Source: Burkholderia contaminans
GTDB lineage: Bacteria > Pseudomonadota > Gammaproteobacteria > Burkholderiales > Burkholderiaceae
DNA: 64,000 nt
NCBI RefSeq assembly: GCF_029633825.1
Contig: NZ_CP090641.1
Span: forward strand, 558,001 to 622,000
Reading direction: 5' to 3'
Shown: positions 13,201 to 18,756 of the stretch, in pieces
Position numbering within the stretch: the stretch's first letter is position 1
Layout: each line of letters opens with the position of its first letter
Notes under the pieces: model-generated
Seen by the model: only the letters and a program-made list of their open reading frames with translations
Told to the model about the DNA's origin: nothing
Database searches by the model: none
Made by a program: the position numbers and the translations under genes

Positions 13201-14027
13201 GTCACAACCGGCACCCGGTTCTGCAGGGTCTGGTTGTAGTTGTTCATGTTCAGCACGTCGAGCGACGACGCCACCAGCGAATGCACGTTCACCTGCGACC
13301 CGGCGCCGAACAGCACGCCGTTCCGGTTGATCACATACACCGCCCCCTGCGCGGTGATGTTCCCCAGAATCTGACTCGGCCTGCCGCTCGGATCGTTGAT
13401 CCGGTTCAGCACGGCCCAGTTGTTCGCGCCGTTCGTCTGCGTGCCGCCCGACTGATCGAAGTTCAGCGTCGTCTGCCGGCCGACGTTCATCGTCTCCCAC
13501 GTCAGCACCGCGTTCTGCCCGGTCTGCTTGACGTCGACGTTCACGTGGCCGCTCGCGTCGACGTTCTGCGTCGGCGCGTTCGCATTGACCCACAGCACCG
13601 GATTGTTCGTATCGCCCGACGCGCCCGCCGCCACCTGCAGCCCGCCCGGCGCCAGCCCGTTCGGCACGGTCGACGGCAGCTTCGCCGCCGCGGCCGCCGC
13701 ATTCTGCTGCGCCGCGATCTGCGCGGCGATCGCATGTGCCGCATTCCCGAGGTTGCGGATCGACGGCTGGCTCGCCTGCAGCGCCTGCTGCGGCGACACG
13801 CCGAGATTCGGCATCCCCGGCACGCCGCCGACACCGCCCGCGCCGCCGCCCGCGGGGCTCGCGGCCACGTGACCGAGGTTCATGATGCCCGCCGCATGCG
13901 CATGGGCGGACACGCCCGCCGCGAGCATCAGCACGACCGCCCGGTAAAGCGGGCTCAGCTCCGATTTCAGGACCGACCGCGAGGCCGTTGCGCGAAGTTG
14001 TCGTTCCGTACGTGCGCGTGCTGCCAT
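1257..14027 (-). CDS. Giant filamentous haemagglutinin-family exoprotein (TPS domain + DUF3739-like region)
   Basis: A 4,256-residue secreted adhesin-like protein. I start it at ATG 14025-14027 (MAARARTERQ). A longer frame to 14147 exists but would begin about where the predicted promoter lies. The N-terminus has an extended basic signal region ending AHAHAAG. At roughly residues 140-280 follows a two-partner-secretion haemagglutination domain with NNWAVLNRINDPSGRPSQIL and NRNGVLFGAGSQVNVHSLVA. Thousands of residues of Gly/Ser/Thr/Asn-rich beta-helix repeats (GGSITLS, AGSKIDVSG types) come next. Near residue 3,800 is a region like the DUF3739 C-terminal domain of this family. A C-X5-C pair sits at residues 4080 and 4086. 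No TpsB transporter gene adjoins it; three glycosyltransferases and two pseudopilins lie upstream on the same strand. Glycosylated surface adhesin is my inference. Confidence 0.85.
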   Translation of the reverse strand: MAARARTERQLRATASRSVLKSELSPLYRAVVLMLAAGVSAHAHAAGIMNLGHVAASPAGGGAGGVGGVPGMPNLGVSPQQALQASQPSIRNLGNAAHAIAAQIAAQQNAAAAAAKLPSTVPNGLAPGGLQVAAGASGDTNNPVLWVNANAPTQNVDASGHVNVDVKQTGQNAVLTWETMNVGRQTTLNFDQSGGTQTNGANNWAVLNRINDPSGRPSQILGNITAQGAVYVINRNGVLFGAGSQVNVHSLVASSLDVLNMNNYNQTLQNRVPVVTDNSLAQDAAGIVASNKQFLSLPAGTTGGLAYPESGSSGGLNGNSRLPNEVLGLGNQVNLTSASQYQPWGDVTIEQGASITTHANGNASDGGFVMIAAPNVTNAGHIKATDGQVVLAAGVGVSLRPNSGATTNPQVLLPELSGKITLLGPNGQMTDITPAGTLTNTGIVEAARGNVNLLGSRVAQNGVVGVTTSVNSPGTITISTVDEYFSNNPTGAAYLGQSLQTTDGTGGANDTHRAGLLSFGPDSVTTVMPDGNGQTTPSTPGATFTPGSIGMTAGSVWFQGGSLIEAPGSKVSVAALTPSASGAQAPAGQTAVPGRIYVDTGATIDVSGLANVEVPIGQTLVTVDRIGQNELADSPLLRNGFLLGYKNLVFDSTLTGTRSDGVQWVGSPILNLSGYVNLIPRTVDQLLTNGGSITLSGNEVMTATGSSMNLNGGYVHYDGGIVNTTRLVGANGALVPIGQASPYDTYVGIAGQFVESHPRWGVTKTWYNPLLTMGGYQGDYIVGGNAGTLDIYGLQSTVLDGDISAHAFGGAKQMQGNSLPSGGTFNLGADPKLDGAALVHLTSNNSDVASGTAGLVVLQDNAPKLADIAPGFSIDTPLDKTALQALPANDPRNVLTTTVVPVATLNNGGFANLNVTEDKVGGKGVVVPQGTQLNLQPGGSITLNSPVPGTDVNVAGRLSVPSGSISITSGGNVIVGPQGGISAAGQWVNNDVQAAPGTTPGNSQFINGGSITLSALLGSNVVGGGLFGDTSGSVLLQPGSVLDVSSGGDLLSNGQMLMQNGVPAGRGGNVTLQAYSATPLKQFGASDGAPTLPTAQPTAGTIALGGTILSEGFSGGGTLTLQALGFRIGGAEAAASPWDIYLPETFFARQGFGKYVLNAFYDTTVAPGASVAVTQLNRIPDMLALQQAGTGANLSAGGLTTIGQLDAYHRQATNLVLTAGNDTSWRSPAGAAPTYPGVTGAVTLSEGASIHTDAGASVGLGSPAQVTVLGSIIAPGGSITLSADGNGTYAQAGQFNSGFRSSSQSVWLGADASLDVSGTALANPLAAPVKMGGTTVVPNAGKVLPGGSVTMSSDTGYVVAQAGSKIDVSGTSANFDQLQANGGYASQPVWSDAGSITLSAANGLFADATLVGRPGATQARGGTLTILPHQNDGASGTALVVRQGGTLVPTGLTPGQDFTSAIDPTTGLPIGQPNGVLQFAADRLTGSGIANLVLGTATPPDLNGVSPTPILFAGNVTLSLPESVTLNAGRLAAVDMGQLSTLLSTPVRKPDGTIVPVVNTVLAQAPQAPLGAAVEINAPYVALSGPMIRPSAPKFTPVPAMSNATLTVNASFIDLMNQVQLNNFGRANFTSSGDIRLSSTNVSQTQTPGLTPGMLYTPGDLTFKAADLYPSTGSTFVVDAVGPIDPANGKPAPTTVTFSSNGASGTPLSAGGTLFVDATHIVQGGTVRAPSGTLVFGVGDPSNAATQAQFGGLPLVATESVKLASGSVTSVSNQGNVIPYGTTVDGVEWQFNPVAGNTTPDLTAPPAKYVGVNAGNVALDKGATIDLSGGGDLQAAEWVPGTGGTRDVLSQYNVSYAGGKGGTAVPVNAGAGNVYAILPGKQSPVAAYDPTFAQTVQPSTNANGTATTATAALGVAQAGMNDAVGKAVYLSGVPGLPAGYYTLLPGKYATVPGAYRVTVSNIAGNVAPGASQVLPDGTVVTAGYFADALTGSRSATPTLFNVQSNSVWQQYSQYTLTGANAYFTKLASTKGNVTPPLPVDGGQLVLAATKALTLGATLNASAGAGGAPAEVDIASQDIQITGNGAAALPGYLQIGSDALDSLTAGSLLIGGTRSATSSGVMITPIANSVVVSNDGSTPLKGPEILLVTKTDASNGDPNAANGLRVDAGASIAAQGDYPAAKDQPITIAGDGALLRVSNGAMVPLARTGGTGMGLLTVGAGATLAGGQALLLDSSGNLKVDPSAALSAKAITADGSAITFTNASGSAAAGLPGFVVDPAGLAQFANAQQVTLRSYGAIGFIGDVNATFGNSIDLSAGMFTSDGGHVTLNAQKVAFTNEMGATPGTTTVGSGTLTVNAQEIDFGSGTKTASGFGSAAMNATGGVVGQGTGTFDFGALPVTLNAPVYLADTSSAAAVKTTGTLTLNGASGTPLTRGAVGGALIFIGGTVADNGATISAPAGNVTLEATSGNLTIGNGSTVSSAGVSKQFFDVMRYAPAGSITLTADAGTVDVQAGSTLDFSGASGGGAAGSLSLSAPQQVVNLNGTIKGAAASGIAGGSFSLNTGGAADLDALSKTLASSGVNQSIAIRTKTGNLTLSQGNTLSANSVLLTADGGSGSSADTANGNVNVLGTIDASGKAGGAIDLYGRNGVDVEGALLARGSDPHQRGGKVNIGTAALFDPTIVDANGDSIAYNTTYGYENVLRANAGTITLGANALIDVSGGTAGGLSGGTVNFRAPLLIDSGVKINLPEAFNDGKGIVGSRATSLEAYAVWSTTDATTGAKHFDGVIDPAGWYDRSGYLLAGTFTAQGTSGTPATFSFAPDGSGGGTLTNQATGATATVTQAQLQGGNSAIGFGGLNNMYFAPASNGANTDHQTFYGYQNGDASTAAPGTLMGFVQHGLDTLVDPFAGKNIANTRIVPGIELDNPSSAINGGDIQVLTNWNLGAGASPTNLAFRFDGQAPVVTLRAENNVKVNASLSDGFFQIANPLGGGGTIAVPPLSTSGEADAIFKLPSGYNAVYGYGIWYYASKNVAFAPGVPAGGTPDEVAEYYALYMAYANFLDQKATSLSSALNYDPNYNNIGIVYKLRINGNGSVVTGQPKGPVAPSAAEQAANPGSYLIYLNQYQKYLADSVQFKIQSGKNPLVDVLAAPAVQPVSVITTPTISLPAVTDNSPSPTPVAINPIPLQSASLAGGASSSFRVVAGADLNSTNPLALQALPAGGKTDGKSVVFDGHATYVDSSGFAVLAPTMLRTGTGAIDVAAGNGIALFNAAAAQANDADVTVPGVIYTAGAPVASAPSGGPTLAIVHAGTGYQDILVTPAVNPDSAGDITIRAQGDITGAEYLTDTNGAVTGQKGANISQFWWQWMQIGNPTGLVGATNPVMQTVQTSINFGAFDQGVLSAGGNVSVSAGGNISDLSVSLPTTWWLTGTRTDTPTVNTVGGGNLSVRAGGDILSGGFFVAKGTGTIAAGGKIGSDVTAPAQLDGQPPVTVDTLLATQDGVLNVNARQGASIGRVFDPSYVQNNTLLAAYRQQADMQGYSSTSAVNISSTTGDVAIGTLAAVDLIGGGATATQTPGRVDLSSILPASVNLTAFTGGITVAASGELYPSASGNLSLIADQSVNLSSINGLASDGRPVFGMLDVDPSAMPSPVEPNVFVVNPALATAAAHDPVALHGGDVVPARIYSLNGDIVDGMLQTTGAYAGLYSGLVPVAIDKAALIQAGRDIVNLSFMGQNLRKSDVTRIVAGRDIYDTPLIRSTSAVIPALVLGGPGTFDVEAGRNIGPLTSQAQAYLSLGSGSYVSGLPTGIDAIGNANNPYLPHESASVNVLFGVGPGIDTASFISTYVDPAKSVAGVSSATPALITFMEQYEAGLSVDSGLVNDQPAVKPLSADEAWSKFRALPQYVQQLFAEQVLFKVLTAVGEDYNNPASPYYQKYARGYEAINTMFPASMGYTANNLGGGSNGSNKMLDTGDLDIRSTTIQTQQGGNVTILGPGGQALIGSTSAPPQIIDASGKVIAGPGTMGILTLEQGDIDIFTDRSVLLAQSRIFTEQGGDMTIWSSNGDINAGKGAKSSADTPAPQYVCDANHYCTVDARGQVTGAGIATLQSVPGVPLGTINLIAPRGTVDAGDAGIRAGNLNVAALRVVNADNIQVTGKASGIPLVQAVNTGALTAASAAASAATQVAQDMAKNNASGVSSRRWTISVQVEGFGDAGGDGGKKHKQQVGYDASSSVSILGFGQAGPSQRAVLTAEERARLGKI

Positions 14028-14134
14028 TCTTGCCACCCCGATGCTAGGAATTTGCGTGCGGCGCCGGTCCGGCACCGTACATGTCGTTGCGCCTGAAGCA
14101 GGCCGCTGGAATCCGAAGACCATACGAAGCGCGC

Positions 14135-14164
14135 ATGGCAGCGACATGGCGACTGTTACGGACC
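14135..14164 (-). promoter_or_regulatory. Pho-box-like promoter element upstream of the exoprotein gene
   Basis: Read on the minus strand: GGTCCGTAAC, 2 bases, TCGCCAT, 4 bases, CTGCCAT, then 10 bases to TATGGT, a possible -10. The two 7-mers spaced by 4 bases resemble the PhoB box (CTGTCAT-N4-CTGTCAT). The same arrangement recurs at 21075-21104 and 22351-22380. It places transcription start near 14115, which supports the start codon at 14027. Confidence 0.5.
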
Positions 14165-14212
14165 ATTCCGGCCGCCGTGAAAAGGTCCGTAGCTTTTGTC
14201 ATGGAAGGCCCG

Positions 14213-16474
14213 TCACGCCGCCACAGGGGGCGCACGGCGCACCGTGCCGAGCGCGTCGGCCACCCGACCGATCACGGCCGGCCAGTCGCCGGGCCGCGCT
14301 TGCCGGAACAGCCGCGCGGACGGATACCACGGACAGTCGTCGCGCCCGAGCAACCAGCGCCAGTCCGGTACGCGCGGCAGCAGCAGCCAGACGGGTCGCC
14401 CGAGCGCGCCGGCCAGGTGCGCAACCGACGTGTCGACACTGATCACGAGATCCAGCGTGCCGACCAGCGCAGCCGTTTCGGAGAAATCCGTGAGCGTGTC
14501 CGCAAACGACAACACGCCGCTCGCGGCAAACGCGTCGGCGTCGCGTGCGCGTATCTGCGGTTGCAGGCTCACGAACGTCGCGTCGTGCGCTGCAACGAGC
14601 GGCAGGAGCGCGGCAAACGGTATCGAACGGTTTTCGTCGTTCGCGTGGCGCGGGTTGCCCGACCAGACGAGCCCGATTCGCAACCGGCCGGGCGGCGACA
14701 TCGCGTCGAGACGTTGTGCCCACGCGTCGCGCCGTCGCGCATCGGCCCGCAGGTACGGCACGTCGGCCGGCACCGTATCGAGCGTCGTGCGGAATGCATA
14801 CGGCAGGCTCATCAGCGGACACTGCAGGTCGAACGCCGGCATGGGCTGCCCTTCGGTGACGACCCGGCTCACGCCGCGCAGCGTGCCGAGCAATTCGCCC
14901 AGCGCGGCCGGCGCCTCGACGATCACGGTCGCGCCGGCGTCGTGCGCGAGGTTCGCGTAACGGCAGAACTGCAGCGTGTCGCCGTATCCCTGCTCCGCAT
15001 GCAGCAGCAGCGTGCGGCCGGCGAGCGGCTCGTCGCCGGTCCACAGCGGCCGGTCCGCATGACGCCGGTGCAGCATCACGTCGGCCGCATCCCAGCGCGC
15101 CTCGTGCAGCCGCCAGCCCGCGTCGAAATCGCCCGTCAGCAGCCGGCAGAACGCCTCCGAACGGCGCGCGGCGCCGTGGTTCGGCTCGCGCCGGCATGCA
15201 TCGGCATAATCCGCCAGCGCCGCATCGTCGTTCCCGAGGTGCTGGCGCGCGACCGCACGCGTGAACAATGCCTGCGCGGTCTCCGCCGGCGCGGCCGCCG
15301 CTGCCGCATGGCTCGCGAGCGCCTCGTCGTAGCGGCCGAGCTGCTGCAGCGCGAGCGCGCGGTTGTAATGCAGCTCCGCATGCGGGCCCGTCAGCGCCAG
15401 CGCCGCGTCGTAATCGGCGAGCGCGTCGTCGAACCGGCCGAGCGCACGCAGTGCAGCCGCGCGGTTGCGGCGCGCGTCGATATCGTCGGGATTGCGCGCC
15501 AGCGCTTGCGCGTAGGCGTCCGCAGCGTCCGCGTGACGTTCGAGCCCGAGCAGAGCATTGCCGCGCCCCACCCACGCCGCGACGTTACCGCGATTCAGCG
15601 CAAGGAGCCGGTCGCAGCGCTTCAGCAATTCGTCGCGCGCGTGCAGCAGATCCAGCGCAACACAACTCGCGTACAGCAACTGTTCGTCTTTCGGGTGTCG
15701 TGCGAGGCCCTCGTCGAGACACGCGAGCGCGTCGGCCGGGCGGCCGAGTTCGGTCATCACGACGCCGCATGCGTAGACGAGCTCGGGCGCCTTGCCACGC
15801 ACGACCATCGCGAGCTGATAGCTGTGCAACGCCTGCTCGCGATGACCGAGTGCACGCAACGCATGCCCACGTTCGATGTTCGCGGCCGCATCGCCCGGGT
15901 CGAGCCGCAACGCGCGCTCGACGCTGATCAGCGCATCGGCGGGCCGCTCGAGCCGGCGCAACGTTTCACCGCGCTTGCGCCACGCCGTTACGCGTGCCGG
16001 TTCCCGCACGAGCGCCCGATCGTAGGCGGCGAGCGCCGCGTCGTATTGCCCGAGCGCGAGCAGCGCATCGCCGCGCGCCGCATGCGACGGCGCATGGTCC
16101 GGGTCGGCCCCGAGTGCGCGATCGGCCAGCGCGAGCGCGTCGCGATGGCGGCCGACACCGGTCAGCGCCGCCGCGTGGTTCGCCAGATTCCACGGCTGGC
16201 TCAATCCGAACTTCATCGACCGCGCGATCAGCGGCTCGGCCCGCGCGGGATTGCCGAGCTCCAGGTGCACGAGGCCCAGCAGGTGCAGCGCCTCGACATG
16301 ATCGGGCGCCATCGTCAGCACGCCTTCGTAGAGTCGCCCGGCCCCCGCGAAGTCGCGCTGTTCGAGACGCGCGCGCGCCTGGCGCAACGCATCGGCGAGC
16401 ACCGCATGCAGCGGCATGGCCGCGGCGCCCGGTACGGCGCTCGCCATCGACGCGGCCTCGCGGCGCGCACTCAT
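14213..16474 (-). CDS. TPR protein with C-terminal GT-B (heptosyltransferase-like) glycosyltransferase domain, copy 1
   Basis: A 753-residue protein starting at ATG 16472-16474, overlapping the stop of the preceding gene by 4 bases (ATGA), so translation is probably coupled. Residues from about 25 to 460 are tetratricopeptide repeats (ALHLLGLVHLELGNPARAE, AAWVGRGNALLGLERHADAA and similar). The C-terminal 280 residues are a GT9/GT-B-like domain with LLLHAEQGYGDTLQFCRY, IGLVWSGNPRHANDENRS and ISVDTSVAHLAGALGRPVW. The family is usually annotated as a TPR glycosyltransferase. By analogy with adhesin-linked glycosyltransferases such as HMW1C it may sugar-modify the exoprotein encoded next, but that is inference. 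The last of three tandem paralogues before the exoprotein. Confidence 0.85.
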   Translation of the reverse strand: MSARREAASMASAVPGAAAMPLHAVLADALRQARARLEQRDFAGAGRLYEGVLTMAPDHVEALHLLGLVHLELGNPARAEPLIARSMKFGLSQPWNLANHAAALTGVGRHRDALALADRALGADPDHAPSHAARGDALLALGQYDAALAAYDRALVREPARVTAWRKRGETLRRLERPADALISVERALRLDPGDAAANIERGHALRALGHREQALHSYQLAMVVRGKAPELVYACGVVMTELGRPADALACLDEGLARHPKDEQLLYASCVALDLLHARDELLKRCDRLLALNRGNVAAWVGRGNALLGLERHADAADAYAQALARNPDDIDARRNRAAALRALGRFDDALADYDAALALTGPHAELHYNRALALQQLGRYDEALASHAAAAAAPAETAQALFTRAVARQHLGNDDAALADYADACRREPNHGAARRSEAFCRLLTGDFDAGWRLHEARWDAADVMLHRRHADRPLWTGDEPLAGRTLLLHAEQGYGDTLQFCRYANLAHDAGATVIVEAPAALGELLGTLRGVSRVVTEGQPMPAFDLQCPLMSLPYAFRTTLDTVPADVPYLRADARRRDAWAQRLDAMSPPGRLRIGLVWSGNPRHANDENRSIPFAALLPLVAAHDATFVSLQPQIRARDADAFAASGVLSFADTLTDFSETAALVGTLDLVISVDTSVAHLAGALGRPVWLLLPRVPDWRWLLGRDDCPWYPSARLFRQARPGDWPAVIGRVADALGTVRRAPPVAA

Positions 16475-18714
16475 CGCGCGCCTCCGCCGACGAGCGTCGG
16501 CAACTCGGCCGCGATCCGCTCGACGACAGGTGCCCACTGCCCGCCCGCCGGCTGGCGGAACAGGCGCGCTGACGGATACCACGGGCTGTCGTCCCGTTCG
16601 AGCAACCAGCGGAAATCGGGCGTATGCGGGATCATCAGCGCGAGCGGGCGGCCGAGCGCGCCAGCGAGGTGCGCGACGGACGTATCGACGCTGACGATGC
16701 CGTCCATCAGCGCAGTCAGCGCCGCCGTATCGGCGAAGTCCGCAAGATCGTCGCCGACGAAGCGCACCGCGCTCGCGTCGAGCACCGGGCGATCCTCGTC
16801 GCGAACCACCTTCTGCAGGCTGATCCACTCGTAACGGTCGTCGAACAGCGGCAGCAGATCCGCGAGCGTCATCGAGCGGTTGCGGTCGTTCAGGTGCAGC
16901 GGGTTGCCGGACCACACGAGGCCGATGCGCGGCCGCGTGGCCGCGCCGAGCCGCTCGCGCCACTGCGCGACACGCTCGGGGTCGGCGGCGAGATACGGCA
17001 CGCCGGCCGGAATCGATGCGAGATCCGTGCGGAATTCGAGCGGCAGGCTCAGCAGCGGGCAATGCAGGTCGAACGGCGGCAGCGGCTCGCCGCGCGCGAC
17101 GAGCGTATCGACGCCGTCGAGCGTCGCGAACAGCGCCTTCAGTTCGACCGGCGCTTCGAGCACGACGCGTGCGCCGAGCGCTTTCACGAGGGGGACATAG
17201 CGGCAGAACTGCAGCGTGTCGCCGAGCCCCTGTTCCGGGTACAGCAGGATCGTCTTGCCGTCGAGCGGCATCCCGTGTGTCCAGCGCGGCTGCGCGAACG
17301 TGCGCCGGCTTGCATCGAGCTGCGTATCGCGCCAACGCCATTCATACTCGGCCCACCCCGCTTCGAAATCGCCGATCGACAGGCACAGGAACGCACGCAT
17401 GCAGTGCGCGAGCACGTAATCGGGATCGATCTCGATCGCGTCCGCATAGGCCTGCCGCGCGGCGTCGTGCCGCCGCAGCGCACGCAGGGCGTTGGCTTTA
17501 TGAAAATGCGCGAGCTTGTCGCGCGGCGTCGCGTCGATCACCCGCGCGAAATCGTCGAGCGCAGCCTCGTAGCGGTGCGTCTCGAGCTGCACGCGGCCGC
17601 GCGTGAACCACGCAGGCACGTAGCCCGCATCGAGCGCGAGCGCACGGTCGCACATGTCGCGCGCATCGTCGTGACGTTCGATGCGCATCAGCGCGCTCGC
17701 GTAGTTGCACAGCACACCGGTGCTGCGCGGCTCCGCGTCGAGCGCACGCGCATAGCTGTCGGCCGCGTCGCGATAGCGTTCCAGGTGGCTGGCCGCGTTG
17801 CCGCGGTTCGCCAGTGCCCGCGCATGGCGCGGATCGATCGCGAGCACGCGGTCGCAGCGCACGAGCGCTTCGTCGTGCCGGCCGAGCTGCTCGAGCGCGA
17901 TCGAGCTGTTGAAGATCGCATCGATGAAAGTCGGGCTCGCCGCGATCGCCGCATTGAAATCCGCGAGCGCGCGCTCGGGGTCGTGCAGATCGAGATACGC
18001 GACACCGCGCAGGAACAGCACTTCGGCGCTGCCGGGCGTCTGCGCGAGCGCATGGCCATAGCTGTCGACCGCATCGCGGAAGCGGCCGAGTTCGCGCAAC
18101 GCGAGGCCGCGCCCGCGCATCGCATCGAACGAACGCCCGGCCAGCGCGATCGATCGATCGCAATCGGCAAGCGCTTCGTCATGACGGCCGAGCGCGCGCA
18201 GCATGTCGCTGCGCTTCACATAGCCGTCGGCAAAACCGGGCGTCAGCTCGAGCAGCCGATCGTAGACCGCGCATGCGTCGTCGTACCGGGCGAGTTGCCC
18301 GAGCAGGCCCGCGCGCTGAAACAGCACGCGCTGATGAACGGGGTTGATCGCAAGTGCTTCGTCGAGACGCGCGAGCGCGTCGTGCTCCCGCCCGAGCCCG
18401 GTCAGCACCGCCGCGTAATTCGCGAGCGCGAGCGGCACCGGCCGGTGCTCGATCGAGCGCCGCATCAGCGGCTCGGCGTCGCCGAGCCGCCCTTGCTGAA
18501 AGCGCACCGCGCCGAGCAGGTGCAGCGCCTCCGGATGCTCGGGATCGAGCGTCAGCAATTCCGTATACGCGTGTTCCGCATGCAGCAGCGCGCCCTCGTG
18601 GTGCGCCTTGCGCGCGCGCAAGAGCAGCCGTTCGAGTTGCGCGGTATCGGGCGGACGGCGATCCGGCGCGACCGGCGCGCTCGCGAGTGTCGTCCCTTCC
18701 CCGTTCGGTGTCAT
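16471..18714 (-). CDS. TPR protein with C-terminal GT-B glycosyltransferase domain, copy 2
   Basis: A 747-residue paralogue of both neighbours. The order is the same: TPR array over about residues 25-470, a bridging GDFEAGWAEYEWRWRD segment, then the GT-B domain with PEQGLGDTLQFCRYVP, RIGLVWSGNPLHLNDRNRS, SVDTSVAHLAGALGRPLAL and RDDSPWYPSARLFRQ. It starts at ATG 18712-18714, 42 bases after the stop of copy 3, and its stop overlaps the start of copy 1. No signal peptide or membrane segment is visible, so it should act in the cytoplasm. TPR regions in such enzymes normally grip the acceptor protein. Acceptor and sugar donor cannot be read from sequence. Confidence 0.85.
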   Translation of the reverse strand: MTPNGEGTTLASAPVAPDRRPPDTAQLERLLLRARKAHHEGALLHAEHAYTELLTLDPEHPEALHLLGAVRFQQGRLGDAEPLMRRSIEHRPVPLALANYAAVLTGLGREHDALARLDEALAINPVHQRVLFQRAGLLGQLARYDDACAVYDRLLELTPGFADGYVKRSDMLRALGRHDEALADCDRSIALAGRSFDAMRGRGLALRELGRFRDAVDSYGHALAQTPGSAEVLFLRGVAYLDLHDPERALADFNAAIAASPTFIDAIFNSSIALEQLGRHDEALVRCDRVLAIDPRHARALANRGNAASHLERYRDAADSYARALDAEPRSTGVLCNYASALMRIERHDDARDMCDRALALDAGYVPAWFTRGRVQLETHRYEAALDDFARVIDATPRDKLAHFHKANALRALRRHDAARQAYADAIEIDPDYVLAHCMRAFLCLSIGDFEAGWAEYEWRWRDTQLDASRRTFAQPRWTHGMPLDGKTILLYPEQGLGDTLQFCRYVPLVKALGARVVLEAPVELKALFATLDGVDTLVARGEPLPPFDLHCPLLSLPLEFRTDLASIPAGVPYLAADPERVAQWRERLGAATRPRIGLVWSGNPLHLNDRNRSMTLADLLPLFDDRYEWISLQKVVRDEDRPVLDASAVRFVGDDLADFADTAALTALMDGIVSVDTSVAHLAGALGRPLALMIPHTPDFRWLLERDDSPWYPSARLFRQPAGGQWAPVVERIAAELPTLVGGGAR

Positions 18715-18756
18715 CGTGTGGCCCCCACTTGTCGCTGTTGGTATCGCGTGTCGTGT

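Noticed and set aside
11049..14096. Plus-strand open frame of 1,015 codons opposite the exoprotein gene
   Set aside because: Arg/His/Val-rich sequence without domains, exactly antisense to the strongly protein-like TPS region; typical of GC-rich antisense frames.
14028..14147. Longer start of the exoprotein at 14147 (40 extra residues)
   Set aside because: The extra residues have no signal-peptide character and the region contains the predicted promoter; ATG 14027 is better placed.
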